The position numbers and the translations under genes are program-made. The notes under the pieces are model-generated. The model was not told the origin of the DNA and searched no databases. It worked only from the letters and a program-made list of their open reading frames with translations. A stretch of DNA of 64,000 nt from Salipaludibacillus neizhouensis (GTDB lineage Bacteria > Bacillota > Bacilli > Bacillales > Salisediminibacteriaceae): assembly GCF_002886185.1 (NCBI RefSeq), contig NZ_KZ614146.1:625234-689233 (forward strand), written 5' to 3'. This document shows, in pieces, positions 7,966-16,676 of this stretch. Numbering within the stretch: position 1 is the first letter of the stretch; each line of letters opens with the position of its first letter.

Positions 7966-8793
7966 CTACACGTCCTTTCCGTTTTTCAATGAGAAATAAT
8001 CCTCTAAATAAACAGCAATCCCGTCTTTTTCATTTGTATCCGTTGTTTCATTGGCTACATTTTTAAGTTCATCGATTGCATTTCCCATTGCTATACCATG
8101 TCCTGCGAACTCTAGCATTTCTAGATCATTATCTTCATCTCCAAAAGCGATAACTCGTTCTTGAGGGATATTGTAATACTTAACAATTTCTTTTAATCCA
8201 ACAGCTTTATGTAAACCAGCTTTAATAATTTCAATGACATGCCAAGGTGCTCCCCAAGATCTTTGCTCAATGACTTCTGCATGAGCATCTTTTAGAAGTT
8301 GTTTAATGCTTTGATGCTGGTCATCTTCTGGTTGTATTAAAATAGAAGTGGGATCCCGCTTTATAAGCTGATGAAGGTTTCCGCTATCGGAGGGAGTTTG
8401 ATTTACCGTGAAAGCTTCAGCAAAACCTCTGTTCAGGTGACGCAAATAATAGTCATCCATTACTTCCACCATCATATTTTTTACCTGAAGAGCTTCACAT
8501 GTTTCTATAATCGTTTTAGCCGTTTCTTTATCCAACGGAGAATGTATCGTTGGAAAAAGAGCAGGAGCGACAGGGTGATGGATAAATGCTCCGTTAAAGT
8601 TAACCATAGGTGAATCTAAGAAAAGTTCCTGATAATATTGACTGCTGGCTCTGTAGGGTCTTCCAGTCGCAATCACTATCTTGTGCCCTAACTCTTTCAA
8701 TTGGGTTAAAGCAGAGTGATTTCTTCTAGAGATTACTTTATCATCTGTTAATAATGTACCATCTAAATCTACTGCGATTAAATAAGGTTTCAT
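7966..8793 (-). CDS. Cof-type HAD-superfamily phosphatase (YitU-like)
   Basis: The 275-residue protein begins MKPYLIAVDLDGTLLTDD, with DxDGT as the nucleophile loop of HAD hydrolases. ATGRPYRAS is motif II and VIAFGDEDNDLEMLEFAG the Mg-binding motif IV. AGHGIAMGNA and an inserted cap domain (about 85-190) place it in the Cof/IIB group, which dephosphorylates sugar phosphates, FMN or similar cytoplasmic substrates. The ATG at 8793 has the ribosome binding site AGGAGGAAA, so in-frame codons upstream are not used. B. subtilis yitU, a Cof phosphatase, lies in the same ipi-yizC neighbourhood. It is followed at 3 bases by the acetyltransferase gene. Confidence 0.87.
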   Translation of the reverse strand: MKPYLIAVDLDGTLLTDDKVISRRNHSALTQLKELGHKIVIATGRPYRASSQYYQELFLDSPMVNFNGAFIHHPVAPALFPTIHSPLDKETAKTIIETCEALQVKNMMVEVMDDYYLRHLNRGFAEAFTVNQTPSDSGNLHQLIKRDPTSILIQPEDDQHQSIKQLLKDAHAEVIEQRSWGAPWHVIEIIKAGLHKAVGLKEIVKYYNIPQERVIAFGDEDNDLEMLEFAGHGIAMGNAIDELKNVANETTDTNEKDGIAVYLEDYFSLKNGKDV

Positions 8794-8966
8794 TAAATTT
8801 CCTCCTGTCAGCACTGTTCTTGTGTCCTAGATCTTCCAAGAATAAAAAATAGGATTTTAAGCAAAATCATGATATAAATATACTATATCATGGCTATTCC
8901 ATGTTAAAATACCTTTGTGAAGAAAATAATAAACAAACATTATCCCTAAGGATAGGAGATAGAAAG

Positions 8967-9881
8967 ATGGAACAATTTTTCTCGACATTTACTGCAAGAA
9001 CGATATGGACACCCGAATTAATCCTTGTCCTAGCTCTCGTAAGTATCATATATTTTTTAATAATTAATCGATTTAGGCATTTATTTGCTGATTCAAAACC
9101 AGTATCTCTAAGAAGACAGGTTTATTTTCATCTTGGTTTATTAGCTGTATACATAGGATTTGGAGGCCCACTCTATGTATTAGGTCATATTATGTTAAGT
9201 ATGCATATGCTATCTATGGCGATTGTCTATCTGATTGCCCCACCTTTACTGTTATTGGGCATTCCTTCTTGGTTTTTCAAATCGATTGCCCAGCTAAACA
9301 TAGTTCGCAGCATTTTTAAAGTAATCGGGTTTCCTTTATTTGGCTTGCTTTTATTCAATGCCATTTTTTCATTTTATCATATACCCTTTACTTTTGATTT
9401 CTTAATGACAAGTGAAGTTTGGCATAATGTTTATCAACTGGCAATGCTATTAGCAGCGATGCTAATGTGGTGGCACATTATCCCGCGACTCACAACGAAA
9501 TATGAGTTATCGGAGCTAAAAAGAATCGGATACATGTTTATGAGTGGTGTTTTATTCACGCCTGCTTGTGCATTGATTATTTTTGCCAATGGTCCTTTAT
9601 ATGCTACTTATACAGATCCCTCAACATGGGCCGTTGCGATGAGTTATTGTCTTCCACCTGGTACTGACATGCCATTTGAAATTTTTTCCGGCGAGCAGGC
9701 TTTGTCTGTACTAAGCCCACTACATGATCAGCAATTTGGAGGGGCAATGATGAAAGTAATTCAAGAACTAGCTTACGCTGTAGCAATTGGTGCTACATTT
9801 AAACTATGGATGAAGAGAGATAAAGAAGAAACACCAAAACTTAAAATAAAAGAATATGATATGTATCAAACCGAGGGATAG
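8967..9881 (+). CDS. ctaG: Cytochrome c oxidase assembly factor CtaG (caa3 type)
   Basis: The 304-residue integral membrane protein has seven or eight transmembrane helices. It carries the CtaG family features: conserved histidines on helix ends (LGHIMLSMHMLSM, WHNVYQLAML, MWWHIIPRL) and a late loop of the LSPLHDQQFGGAMMKV type. In B. subtilis CtaG is needed for active cytochrome caa3 oxidase, presumably for copper centre formation. The ATG at 8967 has the ribosome binding site ATAGGAGAT and suits a short N terminus before the first helix. A Sco copper chaperone gene follows at 15 bases, a functionally consistent operon. Confidence 0.9.
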   Translation: MEQFFSTFTARTIWTPELILVLALVSIIYFLIINRFRHLFADSKPVSLRRQVYFHLGLLAVYIGFGGPLYVLGHIMLSMHMLSMAIVYLIAPPLLLLGIPSWFFKSIAQLNIVRSIFKVIGFPLFGLLLFNAIFSFYHIPFTFDFLMTSEVWHNVYQLAMLLAAMLMWWHIIPRLTTKYELSELKRIGYMFMSGVLFTPACALIIFANGPLYATYTDPSTWAVAMSYCLPPGTDMPFEIFSGEQALSVLSPLHDQQFGGAMMKVIQELAYAVAIGATFKLWMKRDKEETPKLKIKEYDMYQTEG

Positions 9882-9896
9882 AGAAAGAGGGGTTTT

Positions 9897-10523
9897 ATGA
9901 AGAAGTTTTTGATTTTGGGGAGTACGGCAGTTTGTCTATTCATTTTATCAGGATGCAGCTTTTTGTATCAAGATGCATCGGAATCATCGCAGTCGGATGC
10001 AGTTATTGATGTTTCACAAACGGAGGAACCATGGCAAACTGCTGAATTTGAAGCAGTAAATCAATATGGTGACACTGTTTCTATTGAGTCACTTGAAGGC
10101 GAATGGTGGATCAGTAAGACAATTTTTACGAGATGTCCTACAGTATGTATGACAATGACTCCTAATATGGTCGAGTTACAGAGCGCTTTGGAGGAGAAAG
10201 GCGTCGATATAAGAATGGTATCGTTTACCGTTGATCCTGATTTTGATACACCTGAAAGATTAGAAGAATATGGAGAGTCTTATGGAGCTGATTTCAACAA
10301 TTGGGACTTTTTAACAGGTTACGAATTTGAAGATATTCAACAATTTGCTCTAGAGTCTTTTAAATCGCAAATTCAACAAGTTCCAGAGGAAAGTGACATC
10401 ATGCATCCTACACGGTTTTTCTTAGTCAATCCCGATGGTGTCGTTCATCGAATGTATAGTGGCGAGAAGAGTTTTGATCTTGAAGCTACCGTTGAGGATA
10501 TTACTGAAATTACAGGATCATAA
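9897..10523 (+). CDS. SCO1/SenC family lipoprotein, copper chaperone for cytochrome oxidase
   Basis: The 208-residue protein has a lipoprotein signal peptide ending LSGC. A thioredoxin-like domain carries the Sco metal site: FTRCPTVCMTMTPNM (CxxxC) and the distal histidine in MHPTRFFLVN. Sco proteins deliver copper to, or reduce, the CuA site of subunit II of cytochrome oxidase on the outer face of the membrane. It follows ctaG and is closed by a terminator at 10532. The counterpart in B. subtilis is YpmQ. Confidence 0.9.
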   Translation: MKKFLILGSTAVCLFILSGCSFLYQDASESSQSDAVIDVSQTEEPWQTAEFEAVNQYGDTVSIESLEGEWWISKTIFTRCPTVCMTMTPNMVELQSALEEKGVDIRMVSFTVDPDFDTPERLEEYGESYGADFNNWDFLTGYEFEDIQQFALESFKSQIQQVPEESDIMHPTRFFLVNPDGVVHRMYSGEKSFDLEATVEDITEITGS

Positions 10524-10531
10524 GCGCCACT

Positions 10532-10566
10532 TGCTGCCAATTACTCATTGGTAGCTTTTTTTATAA
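10532..10566 (+). terminator. Intrinsic terminator after the ctaG-sco operon
   Basis: GCTGCCAAT / ATTGGTAGC with a 5-base loop is followed by TTTTTTT. Confidence 0.87.
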
Positions 10567-10668
10567 TATTCTGCCAAGATTATAAGTAGATGAAGCAATA
10601 ACTGTCGTTGGAGATATGTGTAATAATAAGAAATCACTCGTTTAGAAAAAAAGGATGTGTACATAGGA

Positions 10669-11964
10669 ATGGTAGAAAAAAGAGATCCAATACAAGTAAA
10701 AGAAGCAGTATCTAGAGTGATGAAATACAGCAAAACAGGGGAATTAGAACATGTTTCTCTTGAGAACGCCGAAGGAAGATATTTAGCGGAAGATATTATA
10801 GCTGATCACCCTGTCCCGCCATTTGATAGATCGCCATTAGATGGTTTTGCTGTACAAAGTAAAGATACCAAAGGAGCAAGCTCAAGCAATCCTGTTCGAC
10901 TAGAGGTTGTAGAAACGGTGGGGGCAGGACATGTTTCTACCAGTGTTCTTAAACCTGGGCAAGCTGTGAGAGTCATGACAGGTACAATTATGCCAGAAGC
11001 ATGCGATTCGATAATCATGTTTGAACTTGCTAAAGAAGTGAATGAAAATAACCAAACATATATTGAGATAACTCGTTCGTTTGAAAAAAATGATTTTGTA
11101 GCGAAAGAGGGGGAAGAAACTAAAAAGGGCGAAGTCATTGTTAATGCCGGGAAAAAGATCACTGCTGGAGTGATTGCAGTTCTCGCTACGTTTGGATATG
11201 CGAAGGTTCCGGTAGCGAAAAAACCTGTTATAGGGATTTATGCGACAGGGACAGAATTATTAGATGTAGATCAGGATCTTGAGCCGGGAAAAATTAGAAA
11301 CAGCAATGCTTATATGATCATTTCTCAAGTAAAACAGGCTGGTGGAGAGCCTTTGTACTTTGGTAAATTAGAAGACAATTTTGAACTGTGTTTTAAAGCA
11401 GTACAAGAAGCACTAAAAGAAGTGGATGTTTTAATTACGACTGGGGGCGTCTCCGTTGGTGATTTCGATTTTCTGCCGGCAATCTACAAAAAGCTTGGTG
11501 CCAACCTTTTGTTTAACAAAATAGCAATGAGGCCAGGAAGTGTAACTTCAGTTGCGGAGAAAGACGGGCAATTACTATTTGGCCTTTCTGGTAATCCTTC
11601 TGCCTGTTATGTAGGGTTTGAACTATTTACTAGACCTTGGATCCAAACTTATTTATTTTCAACCAAACCGTATCTTGAGTCTGTCAAAGGAACGCTGAAA
11701 GCAAACTTTCCCAAAGCAAATCCTTTTACACGATTTATTCGGAGTAAAATAGCCTTTGAGCATGGGAAAGTAGTTGCTCAGCCAATAGGGATGGATAAAT
11801 CCCAAGTAGTAACCTCCTTAGCTTATTCAGATGTATTTGTTGCATTACCTGGCGGAACTAGAGGCTATAAATCAGGCGATGAAGTAGATATTATTTTGTT
11901 GAATTCTGAAGGGGATAGTGCTCCTTTTCAAGACCCGGTTAAATCAAGAAAAACTGACCAATGA
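10669..11964 (+). CDS. moeA: Molybdopterin molybdenumtransferase MoeA
   Basis: The 431-residue protein inserts molybdenum into adenylated molybdopterin. It begins MVEKRDPIQVKEAV, the normal MoeA N terminus, and has PPFDRSPLDGFAV and a central domain with IGIYATGTELLD and LITTGGVSVGDFDF. LFGLSGNPSACYVGFEL is the anion-binding loop before the C-terminal domain. The ATG at 10669 is preferred over a GTG at 10657 because it matches family N termini. mobB overlaps its last four bases (ATGA), and moaE and moaD follow. moaA, moaB and moaC are not in the window. Confidence 0.93.
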   Translation: MVEKRDPIQVKEAVSRVMKYSKTGELEHVSLENAEGRYLAEDIIADHPVPPFDRSPLDGFAVQSKDTKGASSSNPVRLEVVETVGAGHVSTSVLKPGQAVRVMTGTIMPEACDSIIMFELAKEVNENNQTYIEITRSFEKNDFVAKEGEETKKGEVIVNAGKKITAGVIAVLATFGYAKVPVAKKPVIGIYATGTELLDVDQDLEPGKIRNSNAYMIISQVKQAGGEPLYFGKLEDNFELCFKAVQEALKEVDVLITTGGVSVGDFDFLPAIYKKLGANLLFNKIAMRPGSVTSVAEKDGQLLFGLSGNPSACYVGFELFTRPWIQTYLFSTKPYLESVKGTLKANFPKANPFTRFIRSKIAFEHGKVVAQPIGMDKSQVVTSLAYSDVFVALPGGTRGYKSGDEVDIILLNSEGDSAPFQDPVKSRKTDQ

Positions 11965-12503
11965 TTAACTCACATAGCAAAAAGCATCAAATTGTAGGAT
12001 TTTCAAATTCAGGGAAAACAACGATAGCGAAAGCCCTTATTGAAGCAATTTCCAGGCGTGGTTTATCAGTAGGAGCGGTGAAACATCATGGGCATGGAGG
12101 TATCCCTTTAAAGCAAGAGTCCTTTGATACAGATTCGGCTAAGCATCGAGATGCAGGAGCTTCTGGGTCACTTGTTATCAGTGAGACTGAATGTAGCATG
12201 ATCCTTTCAGATACAAGTCATCTGAATTTAGAGGATTTAGTCAGGATCTATGAATGTCTATCTTTTGATATGATTATTATTGAGGGATTTAAGCAAGAAA
12301 AATATCCTAAAACGATTATCATAAGATCTTCAGCGGATGAACATTTATTAAAAAGTTGTGTGGTCATTGAAGCAACGATATTCTGGGAGGAAGAGTTAGC
12401 GTTAAAGTGGGAGAGTAAAGGATTATTTCCTGTTTTTTTAATGAATGATCTAGAAAGTTATATACGTTGGTTTCTTCAAGCATATTGTAGAAGCGAGGGA
12501 TAA
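11961..12503 (+). CDS. mobB: Molybdopterin-guanine dinucleotide biosynthesis adaptor MobB
   Basis: The 180-residue protein has an N-terminal P-loop (VGFSNSGKTTIAKAL), then VGAVKHHGHGG and DTDSAKHRDAGASGS, and later IIIEGFKQEKYPKT, all characteristic of MobB. It is a GTP-binding protein that assists MobA in forming the guanine dinucleotide form of the molybdenum cofactor. The start overlaps the moeA stop as ATGA, implying translational coupling, and moaE follows 2 bases later. Confidence 0.92.
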   Translation: MINSHSKKHQIVGFSNSGKTTIAKALIEAISRRGLSVGAVKHHGHGGIPLKQESFDTDSAKHRDAGASGSLVISETECSMILSDTSHLNLEDLVRIYECLSFDMIIIEGFKQEKYPKTIIIRSSADEHLLKSCVVIEATIFWEEELALKWESKGLFPVFLMNDLESYIRWFLQAYCRSEG

Positions 12504-12505
12504 TA

Positions 12506-12982
12506 ATGACAGTTAAAAATTTTGAGATAATTGAAAAACCAATTGAGGTTGATCACATAATAAGAAAAGTTGAAGACAGAAATGCCGGAGCAATCAATAC
12601 TTTTATAGGAACAGTTAGAGAGATGACAAAAGGAAAAAAGACATTATATTTAAAATACGATGCTTATATTCCGATGGCGGAAAAAAAACTTGCCCAAATA
12701 GGAAAAGAGATTAACGATCGATACGCAGATGCAAAGGTAGCCATCACTCATCGCATTGGTGCATTGGAAATTTCCGACATTGCGGTAGTCATTGCTGTTT
12801 CAACTCCACATAGAGCAGATTCTTTTGATGCTAGCAGGTATGCGATTGAGCGAATTAAAGAAATAGTACCGATCTGGAAAAAGGAGCACTGGGAAGATGG
12901 AGAAGAATGGATAGGAGATCAATTAGAAAATAATGCTTATCCTTTAGGTGTACCGAAGGAGGAGGACGTAATAGATGATTAA
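12506..12982 (+). CDS. moaE: Molybdopterin synthase catalytic subunit MoaE
   Basis: The 158-residue protein has the MoaE pattern: AGAINTFIGTVREMTKGKK, LKYDAYIPMAEKKL, VAITHRIGALEISDIAVVI and VPIWKKEHWEDGEEW, the last with the catalytic lysine pair. With MoaD thiocarboxylate it adds the dithiolene sulfurs to precursor Z. The ribosome binding site GAGGGATAAT lies at the end of mobB. The 3' end overlaps moaD by 8 bases. Confidence 0.93.
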   Translation: MTVKNFEIIEKPIEVDHIIRKVEDRNAGAINTFIGTVREMTKGKKTLYLKYDAYIPMAEKKLAQIGKEINDRYADAKVAITHRIGALEISDIAVVIAVSTPHRADSFDASRYAIERIKEIVPIWKKEHWEDGEEWIGDQLENNAYPLGVPKEEDVIDD

Positions 12983-13208
12983 AATTTTGTTGTTTGCAGA
13001 ATTAGAAGAGAAAACAGGTAAAAGAGAATTAAGTGTCTCAATGGAAATGACTGTAGAGGAAATCAGAAAGAAGTTACTGAAAGATTATCCTCATGTAACG
13101 GGGTTAGCTTCTGCTATGGCTGCCGTTAACGAGGAATTTGCTGATGAATCTGTGAAGGTTAGGCAAGGGGATCTTATTGCGTTTATTCCTCCGGTTAGTG
13201 GAGGTTAA
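12975..13208 (+). CDS. moaD: Molybdopterin synthase sulfur carrier subunit MoaD
   Basis: The 77-residue ubiquitin-like fold ends in PPVSGG; the C-terminal Gly-Gly is the residue pair that is adenylated and thiocarboxylated. LLFAELEEKTGKRE is a typical first strand and turn. It donates sulfur to MoaE and is the last gene of the moeA-mobB-moaE-moaD operon. Its ribosome binding site (GGAGGA) is inside moaE. Confidence 0.93.
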   Translation: MIKILLFAELEEKTGKRELSVSMEMTVEEIRKKLLKDYPHVTGLASAMAAVNEEFADESVKVRQGDLIAFIPPVSGG

Positions 13209-13354
13209 CAACCCTTTATTTAAAAAGGTTTTAGGTGCGGTCTTTTGGAAACCGGTCCAGTTCCAGAAACAAGAGTGCATAAGATGCGTTAAGTTTTTAT
13301 TATGATTAAAAAGGGAAACCTATACTTATGAGCATAAATTTGGAGGGGTATATA

Positions 13355-13663
13355 ATGAATATGACAATTACAGATAAAGCATTCACCTGGTTTAAGGATG
13401 AACTAAATTTAGAAAAAGGCGATAATGTTCAATTTTTCGTACGCTACGGTGGATTTGGTCAGTTTCAATCTGGTTTTTCATTAGGTATTGCCGAAAAGTC
13501 TCCTGATGAACCTGCTGTTTCTACTGACAAAGAAGGTGTGACCTTTTATGTGGAGAAAAAAGATGAATGGTATTTCGATGGGAAAAGTTTTCAAGTGAAT
13601 TACAGCGACGATAAAGGTGAAATAACATATGACCATGAAGATAGTAAGGAGAATAATCAATAA
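13355..13663 (+). CDS. HesB/YneR-like iron-sulfur biosynthesis family protein
   Basis: The 102-residue protein resembles the HesB-like family of Bacilli, with MTITDKAFTWFKDELNL, VQFFVRYGGFGQFQSGFSLG and WYFDGKSFQVNY. The three conserved cysteines of true A-type iron-sulfur carriers are absent, as in the YneR/YqkB branch, so cluster binding is doubtful and the role is unknown. The ATG at 13355 follows TTGGAGGGG. A terminator follows at 13688. Confidence 0.82.
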   Translation: MNMTITDKAFTWFKDELNLEKGDNVQFFVRYGGFGQFQSGFSLGIAEKSPDEPAVSTDKEGVTFYVEKKDEWYFDGKSFQVNYSDDKGEITYDHEDSKENNQ

Positions 13664-13687
13664 ATAAGTGTTCGATTTAATAAGAGT

Positions 13688-13726
13688 GGGAGGTGACTTA
13701 ATACTTAGTCATCTCTCATTTTTTAA
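13688..13726 (+). terminator. Intrinsic terminator after the HesB-like gene
   Basis: GGGAGGTGACT / AGTCATCTCTC with a 7-base loop is followed by ATTTTTT. Confidence 0.75.
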
Positions 13727-13858
13727 CAGGATCAAACTTTTACCATCTTAATGCTGGATTTACTATGATCCACCTTGATCCTTCATTTTTTCCAAGCATA
13801 ATCTTTGATTTTTAGTACAATCTAAGAATACTGCTATTAAAATCGAGGTGAAGCAAGG

Positions 13859-14053
13859 ATGGGGCAACAAAAACGTTTTAAGCATGGAGAGAAGGCTCCG
13901 AATAACGGCGTCTATATCGAAATTGGTGAGACGGGAAGTATGGTTCAAAAACCAAAACAAGTCCATTTAGAGGCAGGAGATAAGTTTCCAGAAAGTTCAA
14001 ATCACAATCGTGTTTGGTCCTATAAAGTAAAGCCTGATAAATCGTGGGATTGA
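13859..14053 (+). CDS. yjzC: YjzC-like protein (64 aa)
   Basis: The 64 residues carry the YjzC family pattern: MGQQKRFKHGEKAPNNGVYI, EIGETGSMV, LEAGDKFPESSNHNRVW. Function is unknown. In B. subtilis yjzC also lies upstream of med and fabHA. The ribosome binding site GAGGTG precedes the ATG at 13859. The stop codon lies in the loop of the terminator at 14039-14070. Confidence 0.88.
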   Translation: MGQQKRFKHGEKAPNNGVYIEIGETGSMVQKPKQVHLEAGDKFPESSNHNRVWSYKVKPDKSWD

Positions 14054-14070
14054 CCACGATTTTTCTTTTT
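14039..14070 (+). terminator. Intrinsic terminator overlapping the yjzC stop codon
   Basis: AAATCGTGG / CCACGATTT with a loop containing the TGA stop is followed by TTCTTTTT. Confidence 0.87.
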
Positions 14071-14111
14071 GCATATTAACCTGAATTCAATAACAAGAAT
14101 GCGATAAGCCG

Positions 14112-14189
14112 TTTATTCTTCATGACAACAAATATATAATATTGTATGGGGACATTCAAAAAGGTAGATTTTTACTTTTTTGAATGTCC
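14112..14189 (+). promoter_or_regulatory. Possible promoter followed at once by a strong inverted repeat
   Basis: TTTATT, 17 bases, then TATAAT (14135-14140) resembles a housekeeping promoter. About 10 bases after the -10 begins an inverted repeat, GGACATTCAAAAA pairing with TTTTTTGAATGTCC (14150-14189). It matches no obvious gene end and could be a leader hairpin for the small gene at 14313 or a short RNA. Confidence 0.4.
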
Positions 14190-14312
14190 TCTGTATATGT
14201 TTTTCTACCATTCAGTAGTAAATTATCACGTCCACTAAAGAATGAATGTGATTTTTTTATTGTAATTTAGTCATTATTTTGCGAACCTTATAGAGAGAGT
14301 AGGTGTGTCATC

Positions 14313-14480
14313 TTGAAATTATTAATAGGGGTTATTATTTTTTCGATCGTAGCATTATCAGTATATGGATTATTGTTCAGATTTACTACTGACTGGCCAG
14401 TAGAAGTAATGGTAATTTGTTCTTTACTTTTGGGCGGCGCAGCAGAATGGCTGTTTTTTAAAATGAATAGAGAGAGTTAG
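14313..14480 (+). CDS. Small membrane protein (55 aa), unrecognised
   Basis: This is a TTG-started frame of 55 residues with two hydrophobic segments (about 2-22 and 31-49) and a short basic end (FFKMNRES). The possible ribosome binding site is GAGAGTAGGTG. It occupies the place of yjzD, a small membrane protein gene next to yjzC in B. subtilis, but I cannot confirm homology. Two transmembrane helices and correct spacing support it being real. Confidence 0.5.
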   Translation: MKLLIGVIIFSIVALSVYGLLFRFTTDWPVEVMVICSLLLGGAAEWLFFKMNRES

Positions 14481-14699
14481 CAATATATTTTGTCATAGTA
14501 ATGTAATAAACGGAACTAGAGGAGATTTTGAATCTGTGTCGAATTAATTTTATAAAAGATAATAAATCACGGTATACACGGGACTAATCAAATGCATAGG
14601 TTAAGTCTGGCTGTTAATAACACTAGGAACGAAACCATCACTTTTAGAAGTATTAAAACTTATAACCTAGTAATAAACTGTGTGACAGGGAGTGCGTGA

Positions 14700-15689
14700 A
14701 TGAATAAGGGAAAAAGGATTATTATCCTGTTTGTTATACCGTTAGTTCTTTTTTTATCCGGGTGTCAGCAAGCCCAAGGCAAACCTTTCGAAAAAGTGGG
14801 TCTATTACTCTCGCATCCAATCGATGATCAAGGTTGGAATATGAAAGGATACCAAGGAATATTAAAGGTCCAATCAGAGTTTGACGTAGAAGTCTTGATG
14901 AAAGAAGGGGTTCGATCAGAAGGAGCCGTTAGAAAATCGTTGGAAGAATTTGAAGAAGAAGACGTTTCATTAGTTATAGGCCATAGTCAATTATATGCGG
15001 ATTTATTTATGAAGCTTAAAGGAGATTTTCCAAGCATTCATTTCGTAAGTTTCAATGGTGATGTTGAAGGTGAAAATATTACTAGTATTCATTTTAATGG
15101 TTACGCTATGGGGTATTTTGCCGGTATGCTTGCAGGAGAAATGACAAAGACAAACACAGTTGGAGTGATTGCAGCTTTTCCATTTCAACCTGAAGTAGAA
15201 GGCTTTGAAGATGGCGTAAATTATCAGGCCCCTGAGGTCGATGTAAAAGTTGACTTCGTAGAAAGCTGGGTGGAAGAGGAGGCAGCTCTCGAAATATTTG
15301 AAGGGATGAAAAATGAGGGTGCAGATATTTATTATCCAGCAGGAGATGGTTTTCACACAGCTATCATTGAAGAAGTGAAAAAAGAAGGGCTCTACGCGAT
15401 AGGCTATGTCGGGGACCAGTTGGATCTCGGAGTATATACGGTCTTAACTAGTACCGTGCAGGAAGTTGAAAAAATGTATGAATATGTTGCTGAAAAGTTC
15501 AGTAAAGGAGAACTCGAAACAGGGAATAAGTACTTTGGTTTCTCTGATGGTGTAATTAGTATGGGGGAATATGGGAAAGAAGTTCCTTCAGAAACAATAT
15601 CGTGGTTAAATGAACATGTGGACACATATATTAAAACAGGCCATTTACCGCATGAATTAGATGAATCGAATGGAGGAGGATCTCAATGA
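14700..15689 (+). CDS. med: Med-like BMP family lipoprotein
   Basis: The 329-residue protein has a lipoprotein signal peptide ending LFLSGC. A periplasmic-binding-protein fold of the basic membrane protein (PnrA/BMP) family follows: VGLLLSHPIDDQGWNMKGYQ, LVIGHSQLYAD, GYFAGMLAGEMTKTNTVG and YYPAGDGFHTAIIEE. In B. subtilis med lies upstream of comZ-fabHA and promotes comK expression by an unclear mechanism. Position and family identify this as the Med counterpart. comZ is not found; instead a DinB-family gene overlaps the stop by 4 bases. Confidence 0.82.
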   Translation: MNKGKRIIILFVIPLVLFLSGCQQAQGKPFEKVGLLLSHPIDDQGWNMKGYQGILKVQSEFDVEVLMKEGVRSEGAVRKSLEEFEEEDVSLVIGHSQLYADLFMKLKGDFPSIHFVSFNGDVEGENITSIHFNGYAMGYFAGMLAGEMTKTNTVGVIAAFPFQPEVEGFEDGVNYQAPEVDVKVDFVESWVEEEAALEIFEGMKNEGADIYYPAGDGFHTAIIEEVKKEGLYAIGYVGDQLDLGVYTVLTSTVQEVEKMYEYVAEKFSKGELETGNKYFGFSDGVISMGEYGKEVPSETISWLNEHVDTYIKTGHLPHELDESNGGGSQ

Positions 15690-16201
15690 AAGTTCATACA
15701 TTAGCTCCAGTTTCTTCCCGCGACTCCACACATTTACTAGGAGGCCTTATTCTTACTAGAGAACGCCTTCTCGCTCTTTTGGATGATATAGATGAATACG
15801 ATCTGCATCATCATGTACATGATTTCCCCAGTGTTGGAGCATATATATTACATCTGGCTCAAATTGAGTGGTGGTGGAATAAAATGGTCTTGCGTCCTGA
15901 TGGAATTACCGACTTGGATCGTGAACGCTTTTATTTTCAGGAAAAACAAGTTATCATTGCTCCTGAGGGGATGGAGAAAAGCTGGGTATTAGCCAGACTC
16001 GGTGAAGCTAGAATGCTAACGAGAGAATACTTCATGGAAATTTCAGATGTCGAATTTAAGAAGTCGAATTTGATCGAAAAAGATCAAGGTATGGGAGAAT
16101 CTTATTCCCCTGAATGGGTCCTATACCATTTGAATTACCATGAGAGTTACCATTTAGGTCAAATTAATATGCTACTGAAGTGGATTGATGGTCAAAGATA
16201 A
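15686..16201 (+). CDS. DinB family protein (putative metal-dependent thiol transferase fold)
   Basis: The 171-residue four-helix DinB fold shows metal-ligand histidines in VGAYILHLAQIEWWW and YHLNYHESYHLGQINML, the usual H..HxxxH arrangement. Several DinB/YfiT proteins of Bacilli are bacillithiol S-transferases, but the substrate here is not predictable. The ATG overlaps the med stop (ATGA), so the two are translated together, and a ribosome binding site (GGAGGAGG) sits inside med. The med link is unusual because B. subtilis has comZ at this position. Confidence 0.82.
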   Translation: MKVHTLAPVSSRDSTHLLGGLILTRERLLALLDDIDEYDLHHHVHDFPSVGAYILHLAQIEWWWNKMVLRPDGITDLDRERFYFQEKQVIIAPEGMEKSWVLARLGEARMLTREYFMEISDVEFKKSNLIEKDQGMGESYSPEWVLYHLNYHESYHLGQINMLLKWIDGQR

Positions 16202-16245
16202 GATCATTCAATCATCTATTTATACAAGTTTAAGGAGTATGATGT

Positions 16246-16587
16246 ATGTCAGAAGAACAATCAAAAGCAATTAAAAAATTAGCAGATCGAATCGTAAAAG
16301 GGTATGATATGATTCACCAGAAGAATTACCAAGAAGCAAAAGAACTATTAGAACCTTTAGTTCCTTTATTTCATCAAGAAGATAAACCAAATGTAACTCT
16401 TTTGTGCTATGTCTCGATTGCGCAAATTGGAACAAAAGACATCGATGCTTTTTTAACAACATATGAAGAATTGAAAGAGCAGACACCTAAGACAAAGAAA
16501 GAAGAAGCACTCATCAATCGTGTGGATGAAATGTTCCATGAACTTATGGAAACGATAAAAATTTCGCAAGATGATCAAGATATTTAA
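16246..16587 (+). CDS. Hypothetical all-helical cytoplasmic protein (113 aa)
   Basis: The 113-residue acidic and lysine-rich protein is predicted all helical, with no signal or membrane segment. A TPR-like helical pair is suggested by KGYDMIHQKNYQEAKELLEP followed by LLCYVSIAQIGTKDIDAFL. The ribosome binding site is AAGGAGTATG. It may share transcription with med-dinB, 44 bases upstream. I do not recognise the family. Confidence 0.62.
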   Translation: MSEEQSKAIKKLADRIVKGYDMIHQKNYQEAKELLEPLVPLFHQEDKPNVTLLCYVSIAQIGTKDIDAFLTTYEELKEQTPKTKKEEALINRVDEMFHELMETIKISQDDQDI

Positions 16588-16616
16588 GCAGACCAAAGCC
16601 AAATGGGTAGTTATCG

Positions 16617-16644
16617 AAACCAAGCTCCTTTGCTTGGTTTTTGT
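16617..16644 (+). terminator. Intrinsic terminator after the 113-aa gene
   Basis: AAACCAAG / CTTGGTTT with an 8-base loop is followed by TTG and a T-rich run. Confidence 0.78.
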
Positions 16645-16676
16645 TCTGTTCACAGATAGGAAGACTTGGACCATGT

